Source: Eucommia ulmoides
Lineage: Eukaryota; Streptophyta; Magnoliopsida; Garryales; Eucommiaceae
Length of the DNA stretch: 64,000 nt
Direction of reading: 5' to 3'
Assembly: GCA_016647705.1 (NCBI GenBank)
Contig: CM028338.1
Location: 15,762,240-15,826,239, forward strand
Position numbers and translations under genes: made by a program. Each line of letters begins with the position of its first letter. The first letter of the stretch is position 1. The notes below the pieces were generated by a model. That model ran no database searches and had not been told where the DNA came from. It saw only the letters and a program-made list of their open reading frames with translations. Below, piece after piece: positions 21,068-33,400 of this stretch.

Positions 21068-24000
21068 GAATTTTGCTAGTCCTCGAGCAAAACACTAACA
21101 CTAAACTAAACTAACTAACGAACTAACTAACTAAAAATGAAAAATTAAACTAACACGAAAGAAGTATATGTATGTAAATATAAAGTTCAATCTAAATGAC
21201 CAATTTGTTCCTCCCTCAACATCCCTAAATCAGATCAAGTTCGGGAAGTAACCCACACCAAGTGGTTTTCTAGAATTTCAATGATCAATATCAATAAAAA
21301 CCATTCTAGATCCATTTAAAGTGTGTGTGTAAGAACTCAAATGTATAACTAGTCAAATACCGGATTCGATTATTCAATCGTTAAGCTCATAATTTAAACC
21401 GTTGAAGGATTCAGGAAAACCATAAGCTTTATTGGAGTATACTATCCACTAATGTAGGCTCGGATATTCACAGAAATCAATAGGGCTTGGTTTGGCTTTG
21501 GAGAACGACCACGGGTATCATTGGAATAAAAATAGTAAATCGGTTTAATTGAACGATACCCGGGGTAAAATCGCTTGTCGCTATCCTCTCTCATGACCCC
21601 ACATTTTTAGAATACAACTCTGAATAAGAAATGAAAATCATGGTATTCACTTGTCGAAAGAGAAGAAAATGAAAACTATATTCACGTTTTTGTTTTTTTT
21701 AACATATTCCTAAATTAATTCGAATTATTACAGTTTTAGGAGAGTGCAAAAAGAAGTTAGAAAAACACACCCCCAAACTTATTCGAATTTATAAAATTTT
21801 AGGAATATGTAAAAAGAAATGATAGAAACACACCCCAAAACTTATTTTAGGAGCGTGCAAAAAGAAATACTAAAGTGACAAGTGAATACACTAATACCGA
21901 ATCAATAAAAAATTATCAAAAACCCTACCGCTCACTTGATTTCACTCAATTTTTTAAAATTAGGCTTAGTGACATTGGGTTAGGAAAAATTTAATTGAAA
22001 GGAGTATTTGAACGTTTTCAAGAATTTGATTACGTTATCGGCTTCGACAAGGGAAATAAGGAATTAACATTTTCAGGTTAGCTACAATGGTTCAAGCGAA
22101 AAATTGACGACCTAAATCACGTCTCCGGAATTACCTTACCTAGGATTCCGCCTCAAGTTTTCCTCAAATCAAGTTCTAGTTTCCTCATTTTCTATCATGA
22201 ACTTAATATCGAATAATCAACGTCTAATCATTTAGATAATTATACATTGAGTTCAAATGTTGTGCAATTTTAGGATCGAGATAATTTTTACCCAATCGAC
22301 ATGTTAAGCACACAAAACACACAAGGAAGGTATTACCCCCGACCTCAATATGCAATTTGGGGATAATTATCATCATCGGGTCTTGGCCCAAATGAACTCA
22401 CATCTAAACATGTAAATACAACTTTATACATACACAATTCTAAATTAATTTTAATACTAACATACATAAATTAATCTAACACTAAACATGCAAAAACAAA
22501 AATTAAACTAACTAAACTAAAGATTAAAAAAAAAAAATCTGTTCAAAAAAATAATAATTTGTTCATCCTTTTCTACAAAAAGTCAAAATGGATGAACATC
22601 CACTAAACTATTATCTAATCCATACCATCCAGGCTTGAACATGGCAGTGTTCCAACAGCAGCGAACCCAATAAACATATAGCATTCATGCAAACAAAATG
22701 GGTTGTACACATACCTAGGGAATAAGACTTATTCCCTACTATTCACCTGACAGGAAATTCCTCTCCACCACTATCACGTCGGAATGGAAATTGTGGCGGT
22801 TGCAAAAAGTGCGACGGCAATGCCGAAGCGGTCTCACATGAACCTGTGGATTTGATCTGGCGCACACACTAATCACAATATTTCAACAACATATGAACAA
22901 TATAGCATGCAATTTTGTTTCGCACAATTTAACAATCCATAGAAACTAAGTTATCATCAAAAATCAAACCAAAATCCCAAAGTGATAAAGAAAATTGCGA
23001 AAATGGGGTTGAAAATTGATTTAAGGTGGATGATTTGGGGTGGAAATCACAAATTTTGGTAATGGAAGGATGATTTTTTAGTATTGGAACGGTTTAGGAG
23101 TGAGGTTTTAGAGATAATGTGGAGGTTTTTGGGGAGGGAACCTTGCGATTTCAATTTTTGAACGAACGAGCTCTTTTAAACAGCAGAAGGTTCACCGCTT
23201 GAGCGGTGGAACTCTTTTCTTTAAAATCAAACCTTCTGACGAAATTTCGCCTAGGCGGTGGTTTTTCTGCCTAAGCAAAATTACACCAGTGTGAAAACAT
23301 TTTGTTCTGTTGTTAATCCACCTAGGCGGTGGTTTTACCGCCTAAGCGGTGGAGCGTGTTTTGAAAATCTGTTGCATCCTGTATTTTTACCGCCAAAGCG
23401 GTGGTTCACCGCTTAGGCAATGTGCCTTTTTTCACCTACTCTATATTTTTACCGCCTAAACGGTGGTTCACCGCTTGGGCGGTGGGCCTTTTTCGTTGAA
23501 AAACACCTTCTCTGTATTTTTACTGCCTAAACGGTGGTTTACCGCTTGGGCGGTAGGCCTGAAGCTCCCACTTTTGTGTTTTTCTCAAATTTTCAAAATA
23601 CGGCTCCACCCCGTACATTTTCACTTCGCTTGTTCAACGTGTTTAAACTTAAAATACTTTCCCAAACTTCCATACTCCTAAATTCACTTCCGAACACGTT
23701 CTGAAGCCATGTCGGCTTCCAAAAAGAAAAAATAATCAAATAAATAGTAACAAAAATCGGGTAACCTGATACCCTAAGTTTCATTTCAAAAATATTAGTG
23801 CTTGAGTTACTGTCCCCAGCTGGACTATCGTGTCACTAAGTATTTTTCACCAAAATTCCCCATAGACAAGGAATTTGGGCTCAAATGCTCAGTCGGATCA
23901 AGATCATGGCTTTGAAGTCGGCTTCTCCTCTCAGTCCTTATCATTTGCAATAAGCTCAATCTCGGGATTGAGAATTAAGAATTCCAATCTTCTTCATCGT

Positions 24001-24260
24001 TTCTCGCACTGCTTGATCTCATTAATACAATGAAACAAAAATAAAAATTAAAAACTAAACAAAAATAAATGTCAGGATTAACACTCGACTACTTAGTCGC
24101 AATATCAACTTAGAATTCACACTAATCCCACGTCAACAACGCCAAAACATGGTGCGTTGACGGAACTAGGATACGATACATTTGCTTTTCCTATTTAAAA
24201 CTTAAGTTTTGAGTCGATACCGTGTTTCTTTTGCAATATTCAAATAAAATTCAAACTAAT
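21068..24260 (-). mobile_element. Internal region of the LARD-like element, non-coding
   Basis: No gag, protease, reverse transcriptase or integrase is detectable on either strand. The part at about 21200-22400 is related to the internal region at about 3430-4630 of the Tat/Athila-like element. The shared wording includes taagcacacaaaacacacaa and the pair of blocks around ggtattacccccgacctc and catcatcgggtcttggccc. A cluster of CCGCYTARGCGG palindromes occupies 23187-23560. Confidence 0.8.
23187..23560. repeat. Cluster of CCGCYTARGCGG near-palindromes in the internal region
   Basis: Ten or more diverged copies appear (cgcctaggcggtgg, ccgcttgggcggtgg, cgcctaaacggtgg). Several are paired head to head as ccgcctaaacggtggttcaccgcttgggcgg-like units separated by about 70 bases. 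It is the same motif as in both LTRs of this element. Confidence 0.85.
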
Positions 24261-24277
24261 CCCCGGCAACGGTGCTA
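24261..24277 (-). mobile_element. Primer-binding site (tRNA-Asp type) of the LARD-like element
   Basis: The plus-strand ccccggcaacggtgcta resembles the 3' end of plant tRNA-Asp (CCCCGGCAACGGCGCCA), so the minus strand carries the complementary primer site. It lies seven bases from the right LTR. A tRNA-Asp primer is known for Athila-type elements, and this sets the minus orientation of the element. Confidence 0.8.
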
Positions 24278-24283
24278 AAAACT

Positions 24284-25812
24284 TGGTAGGGGCAAATTTG
24301 TGCACGCCTACTTACGCTCGCAAGTATACGAGGTCTAAAGTTTTAATATAGTGGATCTTTGAAGATCGGATATCGTTCCCATAGAGAAAAGTGTGAATAA
24401 TTGAATTGAATTCCGCAATTGACATAGTCTCATGTTATCCTGACGAGGGAAGACATGAATTGAAATTAAACTAAGCTAAACTACAATTAGTGGGTTAATT
24501 CTAACTAGGTTGATTAATTAGGGATTGATTTCATTCACTTAATACACGTTTGATTCTGTTCGGTTAACAATAACAGAGTTTAGGTATCCGATAATCTCGA
24601 TTCGTAAACTCCTTTGCCACTTCTTCCGAGTGTAAGACGAGGGAATACGCGACTTCGCGTCGACGAAGAGGTCCCCCTCAATGTCTTAATGACTCTAGGT
24701 TGCGTGAGTCTTGACCCAACATCATCGATTGCACACTAACTAATGCCCTCCCGGGTCATTAGGTCATAACAATGTGTTTACCCTAGTCCGAATCCAGGGT
24801 TACCTCTCCCGAGTGTCAAACCCTAGATTCTCAAATCCAACCCTAATATCGTTACAAGCATATTAAGATCGTCATCAAATGATAAACACAATTGGACTTA
24901 AAACAACAACCGTTAAAGAAACATATATTAAACCAAACGAGTATTTACACAACTACACCTTTCCCTAACTAATCTCTAAATTACACTAACATGTTCTTAG
25001 CCAATACAACATTAAATCAATAGGAGATCATCATCATCAACAATAAACATTAAATACAAAGATGGAAACAAGGGAAGAAAAGCCAAATCTCAAAATGGAG
25101 TGGTCCACTTTTGCCAAAGAACAGTCCTCCCGAGCTTCCTCTTCTCGCTTGATGAACTTCCTCTTCTAGCTCTTCAAGGATTGGCCAAGAATACTCTTTA
25201 CAACTAATCTAATCTACTTCCTAAACTAATCTAATCTAACTAAGGTGGAAGAGAGCTCTCAAGAACAACCAAGCCCTCTCCTACGTCTAAGGAATGTCTC
25301 AGGTCTAAGGGTCTCTCTTTTAGGTTTGGTGGAGAAAGGGGTTAAAAGGAGGGATTTGGAAAATATCTTTGAAATATCTAAAAATAGATATTTTTGTGCA
25401 GAGTGTCACCGCCTAAGCGGTGGTTCACCGCTTAGGCAGTGGACTTAAGTCGGTTCAATTCTGTCGATAACTTCGCCTAAGCGGTGGTTTTTTCCGCTTA
25501 GGCGATGGCTGCTGGCATATCATTCTGTCATTTTCTTGCCTAGGTGGTGGTTTTCTCGCCTAAGCGGTGGTTCAGCCCTTCAGCACTCCAACATTCTGCC
25601 TCTTTTCTGCCTAAGCGGTGGTCTTCATTCACCAAAATCCTGTTTTGCACATTTACTTCACCGTTTCTCCATTGTTTTCACTTGTTTCTCGCTCTTTGAC
25701 GTCCTTTCACTTGTTCTACACTAAAACACACTAAAACACAATTAAATATAACTAAAATGCTTGAAAACTAACAAATCCGGTTTAGAAATATATAGGTTTT
25801 TCACACCTATCA
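24284..25812 (-). mobile_element. 5' LTR of the LARD-like element (1529 bp)
   Basis: The ends are the same as in the left LTR (TGGTAGGGGCAAATTTG, TTCACACCTATCA). It is slightly shorter, mostly from differences in the palindrome cluster at about 25407-25625 and in the region near 24700. It is followed directly by the GTAAT duplication. Confidence 0.93.
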
Positions 25813-25817
25813 GTAAT
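25813..25817. repeat. Target-site duplication, right copy (GTAAT)
   Basis: GTAAT follows the CA end of the right LTR and pairs with 19492-19496. Confidence 0.92.
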
Positions 25818-25829
25818 CTATCAATTTTT
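25818..25829 (+). mobile_element. Continuation stub of the family 1 copy 4 LTR at the satellite edge
   Basis: ctatcaattttt continues the interrupted LTR (compare ctatctttcaattttt after gtaat at 2402). It runs into satellite sequence (ggaattttgggggtgttt). The exact breakpoint is blurred because both partners are T-rich here, so the end may be off by a few bases. Confidence 0.65.
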
Positions 25830-26268
25830 TGGAATTTTGGGGGTGTTTTGGTGGCGTTTTGCTCGGGAATGTCGTTTCCACCCAAAAAAAAGTGCTGTTT
25901 TTCGTCCAAAACGTATGCAATTGATTTCCCAGTGAAACTTGATTTTTTTTTTACCTTCTGGGCTTATTTTTGCCTCGTAAGTCATTCCGCATAAAAAAAT
26001 GTTATTTTCGGTCCGAAACAGACCCAGTTAAATTTTCTACACAAACTTGGTCTTTTTTGGCCTTTTGCGGGCGTTGTGCTCAGAATGTCGTTTCTTCCAA
26101 AAAGGTGGCGTTTCTCATCCAAAAGGGACAGTTTATTTTCAGGAATAACTTGGACTTTTCAGGACTTTTGGGGGTGTTTCGCTCATAAGGTCGTTTCTAC
26201 CCAAAATGGTTGTGTTTTTCGTCGAAAAGGGACACAATTGATTTTTCCACTCAAACTTGGTCTTTTTG

Positions 26269-27437
26269 GGCCATTTGGTGGTGTTTTTCACTGAAGGTGG
26301 TTCCCAACAAAGAAGGTGGTGTCTTTCATCCAAAACGGACACAATTGTTTTTTCCACTCAAACTTTGTTTTTTGGGGCCGTTTGGGTGTGTTTTTGTTAG
26401 AAGGTGGTTCCCAACCAGGATATTGGTGTTTTTCATCCAAAACAGACACAATTGATTTTCTGGTCAAAGTTGGACTTTTCGGGCCTTTTGGGGGCGTTTC
26501 GCTCAGAAGGTCATTTCAACCCTTAAAGGTGGTATTTTTCCTCCAAAACGGATAAAATTGTTTTTTCTACTCTAACTTGGTGTTTTTGGGTCTTTTGGTG
26601 GCGTTTTGCCCAGAATTTTGTTTCCACCTAAAATAATGGCGTTTTTCGTCCAAAACGGTCGCAATTGATTTTCTGGTGAAACTTGATCTTTTTAGCCTAT
26701 TATGCCTGTTCTTGCTCCGTAAGCTGTGCCACTTTTAAAAAAGTGGTATTTTTCATCCTAAACCGACTCAGTTAAATTTTCAACACAAACATGGTCTTTT
26801 TGGGCGTTTTGCTCGGAAGGTCGTTTCCTGCCTAAAAGGTGGCGTTTTTCGTCCAAAATGGACAGAGTTGATTTTCATGTCAAACTTGGAGTCTTCTGGA
26901 ATTTTTGGGGTGTTTCGCCCCGAAGGTCGTTTCCACCCTAAAAGGTGGTGTTTTTCGTCCAAAACGGATACAATTCGTTTTTTGACTCGAACCTTGTGTT
27001 TTTGAGTGTTTCGGTGTCGTTTTGCTCGGAATGTCGTTTCCACCCAAAAAAGTGGTGTTTTTCGTCCAAAACATACGCAATTGATTTTCTAGTGAAACTT
27101 GATTTTTTTTTTTTTACCTTCTGGGCTCATTTTTGCTTCGTAAGTCGTTCCACATAAAAAAAATGTTATTTTCGGTTCGAAACCGACCAAGTTAAATTTT
27201 CTACGAAACTTGGTCTTTTTGGGCCTTTTGGGGGCGTTGTGCTCAGAATGTCGTTTCCTTCAAAAAAGATGGCTTTTTTCATCCAAAAGGGACAAAGTTT
27301 ATTTTCAGGAATAACTTGGACTTTTCAGGAGTTTTGGGGGTGTTTCGCTCAGAAGGTCGTTTCTACCCAAAATGGTTGTGTTTTTCGTCGAAAAGGGACA
27401 CAATTGATTTTTCCACTCAAACTTGGTCTTTTTGGGC
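26269..27437 (+). repeat. Representative complete 11-monomer unit (m1-m11)
   Basis: This is the first full unit of the left arm: m1 to m11 in order, about 1.17 kb. Its m6 is shortened at about 26800 relative to later units. The next units at 27438, 28609 and 29777 repeat the same order. Confidence 0.88.
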
Positions 27438-30400
27438 CATTTGGTGGTGTTTTTCACTGAAGGTGGTTCCCAACAAAGAAGGTCGTGTCTTTCATCCAAA
27501 ACGGACACAATTATTTTTTCCACTCAAACTTTGGTTTTTGGGGGCCGTTTGGGGGTGTTTTTATTAGAAGGTGGTTCCCAACCAAGATATTGGTGTTTTT
27601 CATCCAAAACGGACACAACAGATTTTCTGGTCAAAGTTGGACTTTTCGGGCATTTTGGGGGCGTTTCGCTCAGAAGGTCGTTTCAACCCTGAAAAGTGGT
27701 GTTTTTCCTCCAAAACGGATAAAATTGATTTTTCTACTCTAACTCGGTATTTTTGGGTCTTTTGGTGGCGTTTTGCTCAGAATTTTGTTTCCACCTAAAA
27801 CAATGGCGTTTTTCATCCAAAACGGTCGCAATTGATTTTCTGGTGAAACTTCATGTTTTTTTGCCTTTTGCGCCTGTTCTTGCTCCGTAAGCTGTGCCAC
27901 TTTAAAAAAAGTGGTATTTTTCGTCCTAAACAGACTCAGTTAAATTTTCATCACAAACTTGGTCTTTTTTGGCGTTTTGGGGCCGTTTTGCTTGGAAGGT
28001 CGTTTCCCTCGTAAAAGGTGGCGTTTTTCGTCCAAAATGGACAGAGTTGATTTTCAGGTCAAACTTGGATTTTTTTAGAATTTTGGGGGTGTTTCGCCCC
28101 GAAGGTCATTTCCACCCTAAAAGGTTGTGTTTTTCGTCCAAAATGGACACAATTGATTTTTTTACTCGAACTTGGTGTTTTTGAGTGTTTTGGTGGCGTT
28201 TTGCTCGGGAATGTCGTTTCCACCCAAAAAAAGTGGTGTATTTTGTCCAAAACGTACACAAATGATTTCCCAGTGAAACTTGATTTTTTTTTTTTACCTT
28301 CTGGGCTTATTTTTGCCACGTAAGTCGTTCTACATAAAAAAAAAAATTTATTTTCGGTCCGAAACAGACCCAGTTAAATTTTCTACACAAACTTGGTCTT
28401 TTTGGGCCTTTTGCGAGCGTTGTGCTCAGAATGTCGTTTCTTCCAAAAAGGTGGCGTTTCTCATCCAAGTTATTTTCAGGAATAACTTGGACTTTTCAGG
28501 AGTTTTGGGGGTTTTTCGCTCAGAAGGTCGTTTCTACCCAAAATGGTTGTGTTTTTTGCCGAAAAGGGACACAATTGATTTTTCCACTCAAACTTGGTCT
28601 TTTTGGGCTATTTGGTGGTGTTTTTCACAGAAGGTGGTTCCCAACAAAGAAGGTGGTGTCTTTCATCCAAAACGGACACAATTATTTTTTCCACTCAAAC
28701 TTTGTTTTTTGGGGGTGTTTTTCTTAGAAGGTGGTTCCCAACCAAGATATTGGTGTTTTTCGTCCAAAACGGACACAATTGATTTTCTAGTCAAAGTTGG
28801 ACTTTTCGGGCCTTTTGGGGACGTTTCGTTCAGAAGGTCGTTTCAACCCTGAAAGGTGGTGTTTTTCCTCCAAAACGGATAAAATTGATTTTTCTACTCT
28901 AACTTGGTGTTTTTGGGTCTTTTGGTGGCGTTTTGCTAAGAATTTTGTTTCCACCTAAAACAATGGCGTTTTTCGTCCAAAACGGTCGCAATTGATTTTC
29001 TGGTGAAACTTGATCTTTTTTTGCCTGTTGCGCCTGTTCTTGCTCCGTAAGCTGTGCCACTTTAAAAAAAAAGTGGTATTTTTCGTCCTAAACAGACTCA
29101 GTTAAATTTTCTACACAAACTTGGTCTTTTTTGGCGTTTTGGGGCCGTTTTGCTCGGAAGGTCGTTTACTTCGTAAAAGGTGGCGTTTTTCGTCCAAAAT
29201 AGACAGAGTTGATTTTTAGGTCAAACTTGGATTTTTTTGGAATTTTGGGGGTGTTTCGCCCCGAAGGTCGTTTCCTCCCTAAAAGGTGGTGTTTTTCGTC
29301 CAAAACGGACACAATTGATTTTTTCACTCGAACTTGGTGTTGTTGAGTGTTTTGGTGGCGTTTTGCTCGGGAATGTTGTTTCCACCCAAAAAAAATGGTG
29401 TTTTTCGTCCAAAACGTACGCAATTGATTTCCCAGTGAAACTTGATTTTTTTTTTTTACCTTCTGGGCTTATTTTTGCCTCGTAAGTCGTTCCACATAAA
29501 AAAATGTTATTTTCGATCCGGAACAGACCCAATTAAATTTTCTACACAAACTTGGTCTTTTTGGGCCTTTTGCGAGCGTTGTGCTCAGAATGTCGTTTCT
29601 TCCAAAAAGGTGGTGTTTCTCATCCAAAAGGAACACAGTTTATTTTCAAGAATAACTTGGACTTTTCAGGAGTTTTGGGGTGTTTCGCTCAGAAGGTCGT
29701 TTCTACCTAAAATGGTTGTGTTTTTTGTCGAAAAGGGACACAATTGATTTTTCCACTCAAACTTGGTCTTTTTGGGCCATTTGGTGGTGTTTTTCACTGA
29801 AGGTTGGTTCCCAACAAAGAAGGTCGTGTCTTTCATCCAAAACGGACACAATTATTTTTTCCACTCAAACTTTGGTTTTTGGGGGCCGTTTGGGGGTGTT
29901 TTTATTAGAAGGTGGTTCCCAACCAAGATATTGGTGTTTTTCATCCAAAACGGACACAACAGATTTTCTGGTCAAAGTTGGACTTTTCGGGCCTTTTGGG
30001 GGCGTTTCGCTCAGAAGGTCATTTCAACCCTGAAAGGTGGTATTTTTCCTCCAAAATGGATAAAATTGATTTTTCTACTCTAACTTTGTGTTTTTGGGTC
30101 TTTTGGTGGCGTTTTGCTCAGAATTTTGTTTCCACCTAAAACAATGGCGTTTTTCGTCCAAAACGGACGCAATTGATTTTATGGTGAAACTTGATCTTTT
30201 TTAGCCTTTTGCGCCTGTTTTTGCTTCGTAAGATGTGCCACTTTTAAAAAAGTGGTCTTTTTCGTCCTAAACAGACTCAGTTAAATTTTAACACAAACTT
30301 TGTCTTTTTGGGTGTTTTGGGGGCGTTTTGCTCGGAAGGTCGTTTCCTGCCTATAAGGTGGCGTTTTTCGTCCGAAACGGACAAAATTGATTTTCAGGTC

Positions 30401-33400
30401 AAACTTGGATTTTTTTGGAATTTTGGTGGTGTTTCGCTCCGAAGGTCGTTTACACCCTAAAAGGTGGTGTTTTTCGTCCAAAACGGACACAATTGATTTT
30501 TTGACTCGAACTTGGTGTTTTTGAGTGTTTCAGTGTCGTTTTACTCGGAATGTCATTTCCACCCAAAAAAGTGGTGATTTTCGTCCAAAACGTACGCAAT
30601 TGATTTTCTAGTGAAACTTGATATTTTTTCTTACCTTCTGGGATTATTTTTGCTTCGTAAGTCGTTCCACATAAAAAAAATGTTATTTTCGGTTCGAAAT
30701 AGACCCAGTTAAATTTTCTACGAAACTTGGTCTTTTTGGGCCTTTTGGGGGCGTTGTGCTCAGAATGTCGTTTCCTTCAAAAAATGTGGCTTTTTTCATC
30801 CAAAAGGGACAAATTTTATTTTCAGGAATAACTTGGAATTTTCAGGAGTTTTGGGGTTGTTTCGCTCCGAAGGTCGTTTCTACCCAAAATGGTTGTGTTT
30901 TTCGTCGAAAAGGGACACAAATGATTTTTCCACTCAAACTTGGTTTTTTTTGGGCCATTTGGTGGTGTTTTTCTCTGAAGGTGGTTCCCAACAAAGAAGG
31001 TGGTGTTTTTCGTCCAAAATGGACACAATTGTTTTTTCCACTCAAACTTTGTTTTTCAGGGCCATTTCGGGGTGTTTTTCTTCGAAGGTGGTTCCCAACC
31101 AAGAGATTGGTGTTTTTTGTCCAAAACGGACACAATTGATTTTCTGGTCAAAGTTGGACTTTTGGGAGCGTTTCGCTCAGAAGGTCGTTTCAACCCTGAA
31201 AGGTGGGGTTTTTCCTCCAAACCGGATAAAATTGATTTTTCTACTCTAACTTGGTGTTTTTGGGTCTTTTGGTGGTGTTTTGTTCAGAATTTTGTTTCCA
31301 CCCAGAACAATGGCGTTTTTCGTCCAAAACGGTTGCAATTAATTTTCTGGTGAAACTTGATCTTTTTTTGCCTTTTGCTCCTGTTTTTGCTTCGTATGCT
31401 GTGCCACTTTTAAAAAAGTGGTATTTTTCGTCCTAAACAGACTCAGTTAAATTTTCAACACAAACTTGGTCTTTTTGGGCGTTTTGGGGGTATTTTGCTC
31501 GGAAGGTCGTTTCCTTCCTAAAAGGTGGCATTTTTCGTCCAAACGGACAGAGTTGATTTTCAGGTCAAACTTGGATTTTTTTGGAATTTTGGGGTTGTTT
31601 CGCTCCGACGGTCGTTTTCACCCTAAAAGGTGGTGTTTTTCGTCCAAAACGGACACAATTGATTTTTTGACTCGAACTTTGTGTTTTTGAGTGTTTCGGT
31701 GTCGTTTTGCTCGGAATGCCGTTTCCGCCCAAAAAAGTGGTGATTTTCGTCCAAAACGTACGCAATTGATTTTCTAGTGAAACTTGATTTTTTTTTACCT
31801 TCTGTGCTCATTTTTGCTTCGTAAGTCGTTCCACATAAAACAAATTGTTAATTTCGGTCCGAAACAGACCCAGTTAAATTTTCTACGAAACTTGGTCTTT
31901 TTGGGTCTTTTGGGGGCGTTGTGCTCAGAATGTCGTTTCCTTCAAAAAAGGTGGCTTTTTTCATCCAAAAGGGACAATTTTATTTTCCGGAATAACTTGC
32001 ACTTTTCAGGAGTTTTGGGGGTGTTTCGCTCCAAAGGTCGTTTCTACCCAAAATGGTTGTGTTTTTTGTCGAAAAGGGACACAATTGATTTTTCCACTCA
32101 AACTTGGTCTTTTTGGGCCATTTGGTGGTGTTTTTCACTGAAGGTGGTTCCCAACAAAGAAGGTGGTGTCTTTCGTCCAAAACGAACACAATTGTTTTTT
32201 CCACTCAAACTTTGTTTTTCGGGGACGTTTGGGGTGTTTTTCTTCGATGGTGGTTCCCAACCAAGATATTGGTGTTTTTTGTCCAAAACGGACACAATTG
32301 ATTTTCTGGTCAAAGTTGGACTTTTCGGTCCTTTTGGGGGCGTTTCGCTCAGAAGGTCGTTTCAACCCTGAAAGGTGGTGTTTTTCTTCCAAAACGGATA
32401 ACATTGATTTTTCTACTCTAACTTAGTGTTTTTGGGTCTTTTGGTTGCGTTTTGCTCAGAATTTTGTTTCCACCCAGAATAATGGCATTTTTCGTCCAAA
32501 ACGGTCGCAATTAATTTTCTGGGGAAACTTGATCTTTTTTTGCCATTTGCGCCTGTTTTTGCTCCGTAAGCTGTGCCACTTTAAAAAAAGTGGTATTTTT
32601 CGTCCTAAACAGACTCAGTTAAATTTTCAACACAAACGTGGTCTTTTTTCGCGTTTTGGGGCCGTTTTGCTCGGAAGGTCGTTTCCTTCGTAAAAGGTGG
32701 CGTTTTTCATCCAAAAAGGACAGAGTTGATTTTCAGGTCAAACTTGGATTTTTTTGGAATTTTGGAGGTGTTTCGCCCCGAAGGTCGTTTCCACCCTAAA
32801 AGGTGGTGTTTTTCGTCCAAAACGGACACAGCTGATTTTTTCACTCGAACTTGGTGTTTTTGAGTGTTTTGGTGGCGTTTTGCTCGGGAATGTTGTTTCC
32901 ACCCAAAAAAAGTGGTGTTTTTCTTCCAAAACGTACGCAATTGATTTCCCAGTGAAACTTGATTTTTTTTTTTACCTTCTGGGATTATTTTTGCCTCGTA
33001 AGTCATTCCACATAAAAAAAATGTTATTTTCGGTCCGAAACAGACCCAGTTAAATTTTCTACACAAACTTGGTCTTTTTGGGCCTTTTCGGGGCGTTGTG
33101 CTCAGAATGTCATTTCTTCCAAAAAGGTGGCGTTTCTCATCCAAAAGGGACACAGTTTATTTTCAAGAATAACTTGGACTTTTCAGGAGTTTTGGGGATT
33201 TTTCGCTCAGAGGTCGTTTCTACCCAAAATGGTTGTGTTTTTCGCCGAAAAGGGACACAATTGATTTTTCCACTCAAACTTGGTCTTTTTGGGCCATTTG
33301 GTGGTGTTTTTCACTGAAGGTGGTTCCCAACAAAGAAGGTGGTGTCTTTCATCCAAAACAGACACAATTGTTTTTTCCACTCAAACTTTGTTTTTTGGGG

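Larger units (their letters stand above)
19497..25812 (-). mobile_element. Structurally complete, non-coding LTR retroelement (LARD-like, Tat/Athila-related)
   Basis: Two direct LTRs (19497-21052 and 24284-25812) flank a 3.2-kb internal region with no gag or pol domain. Orientation is minus: the primer site lies beside the right LTR and the purine tract beside the left LTR. GTAAT duplications flank the whole element. It would depend on proteins from a related autonomous element. Comparing the first 180 bases of the two LTRs by eye gives about 4 percent difference. At usual plant substitution rates that suggests an insertion roughly one to a few million years ago. Confidence 0.93.

Noticed and set aside
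20629-23560. CCGCYTARGCGG clusters as a CRISPR-like or minisatellite array
   Set aside because: Spacing is irregular, there are no unique spacers of uniform size, and the context is a plant LTR element. It is kept only as a motif cluster.
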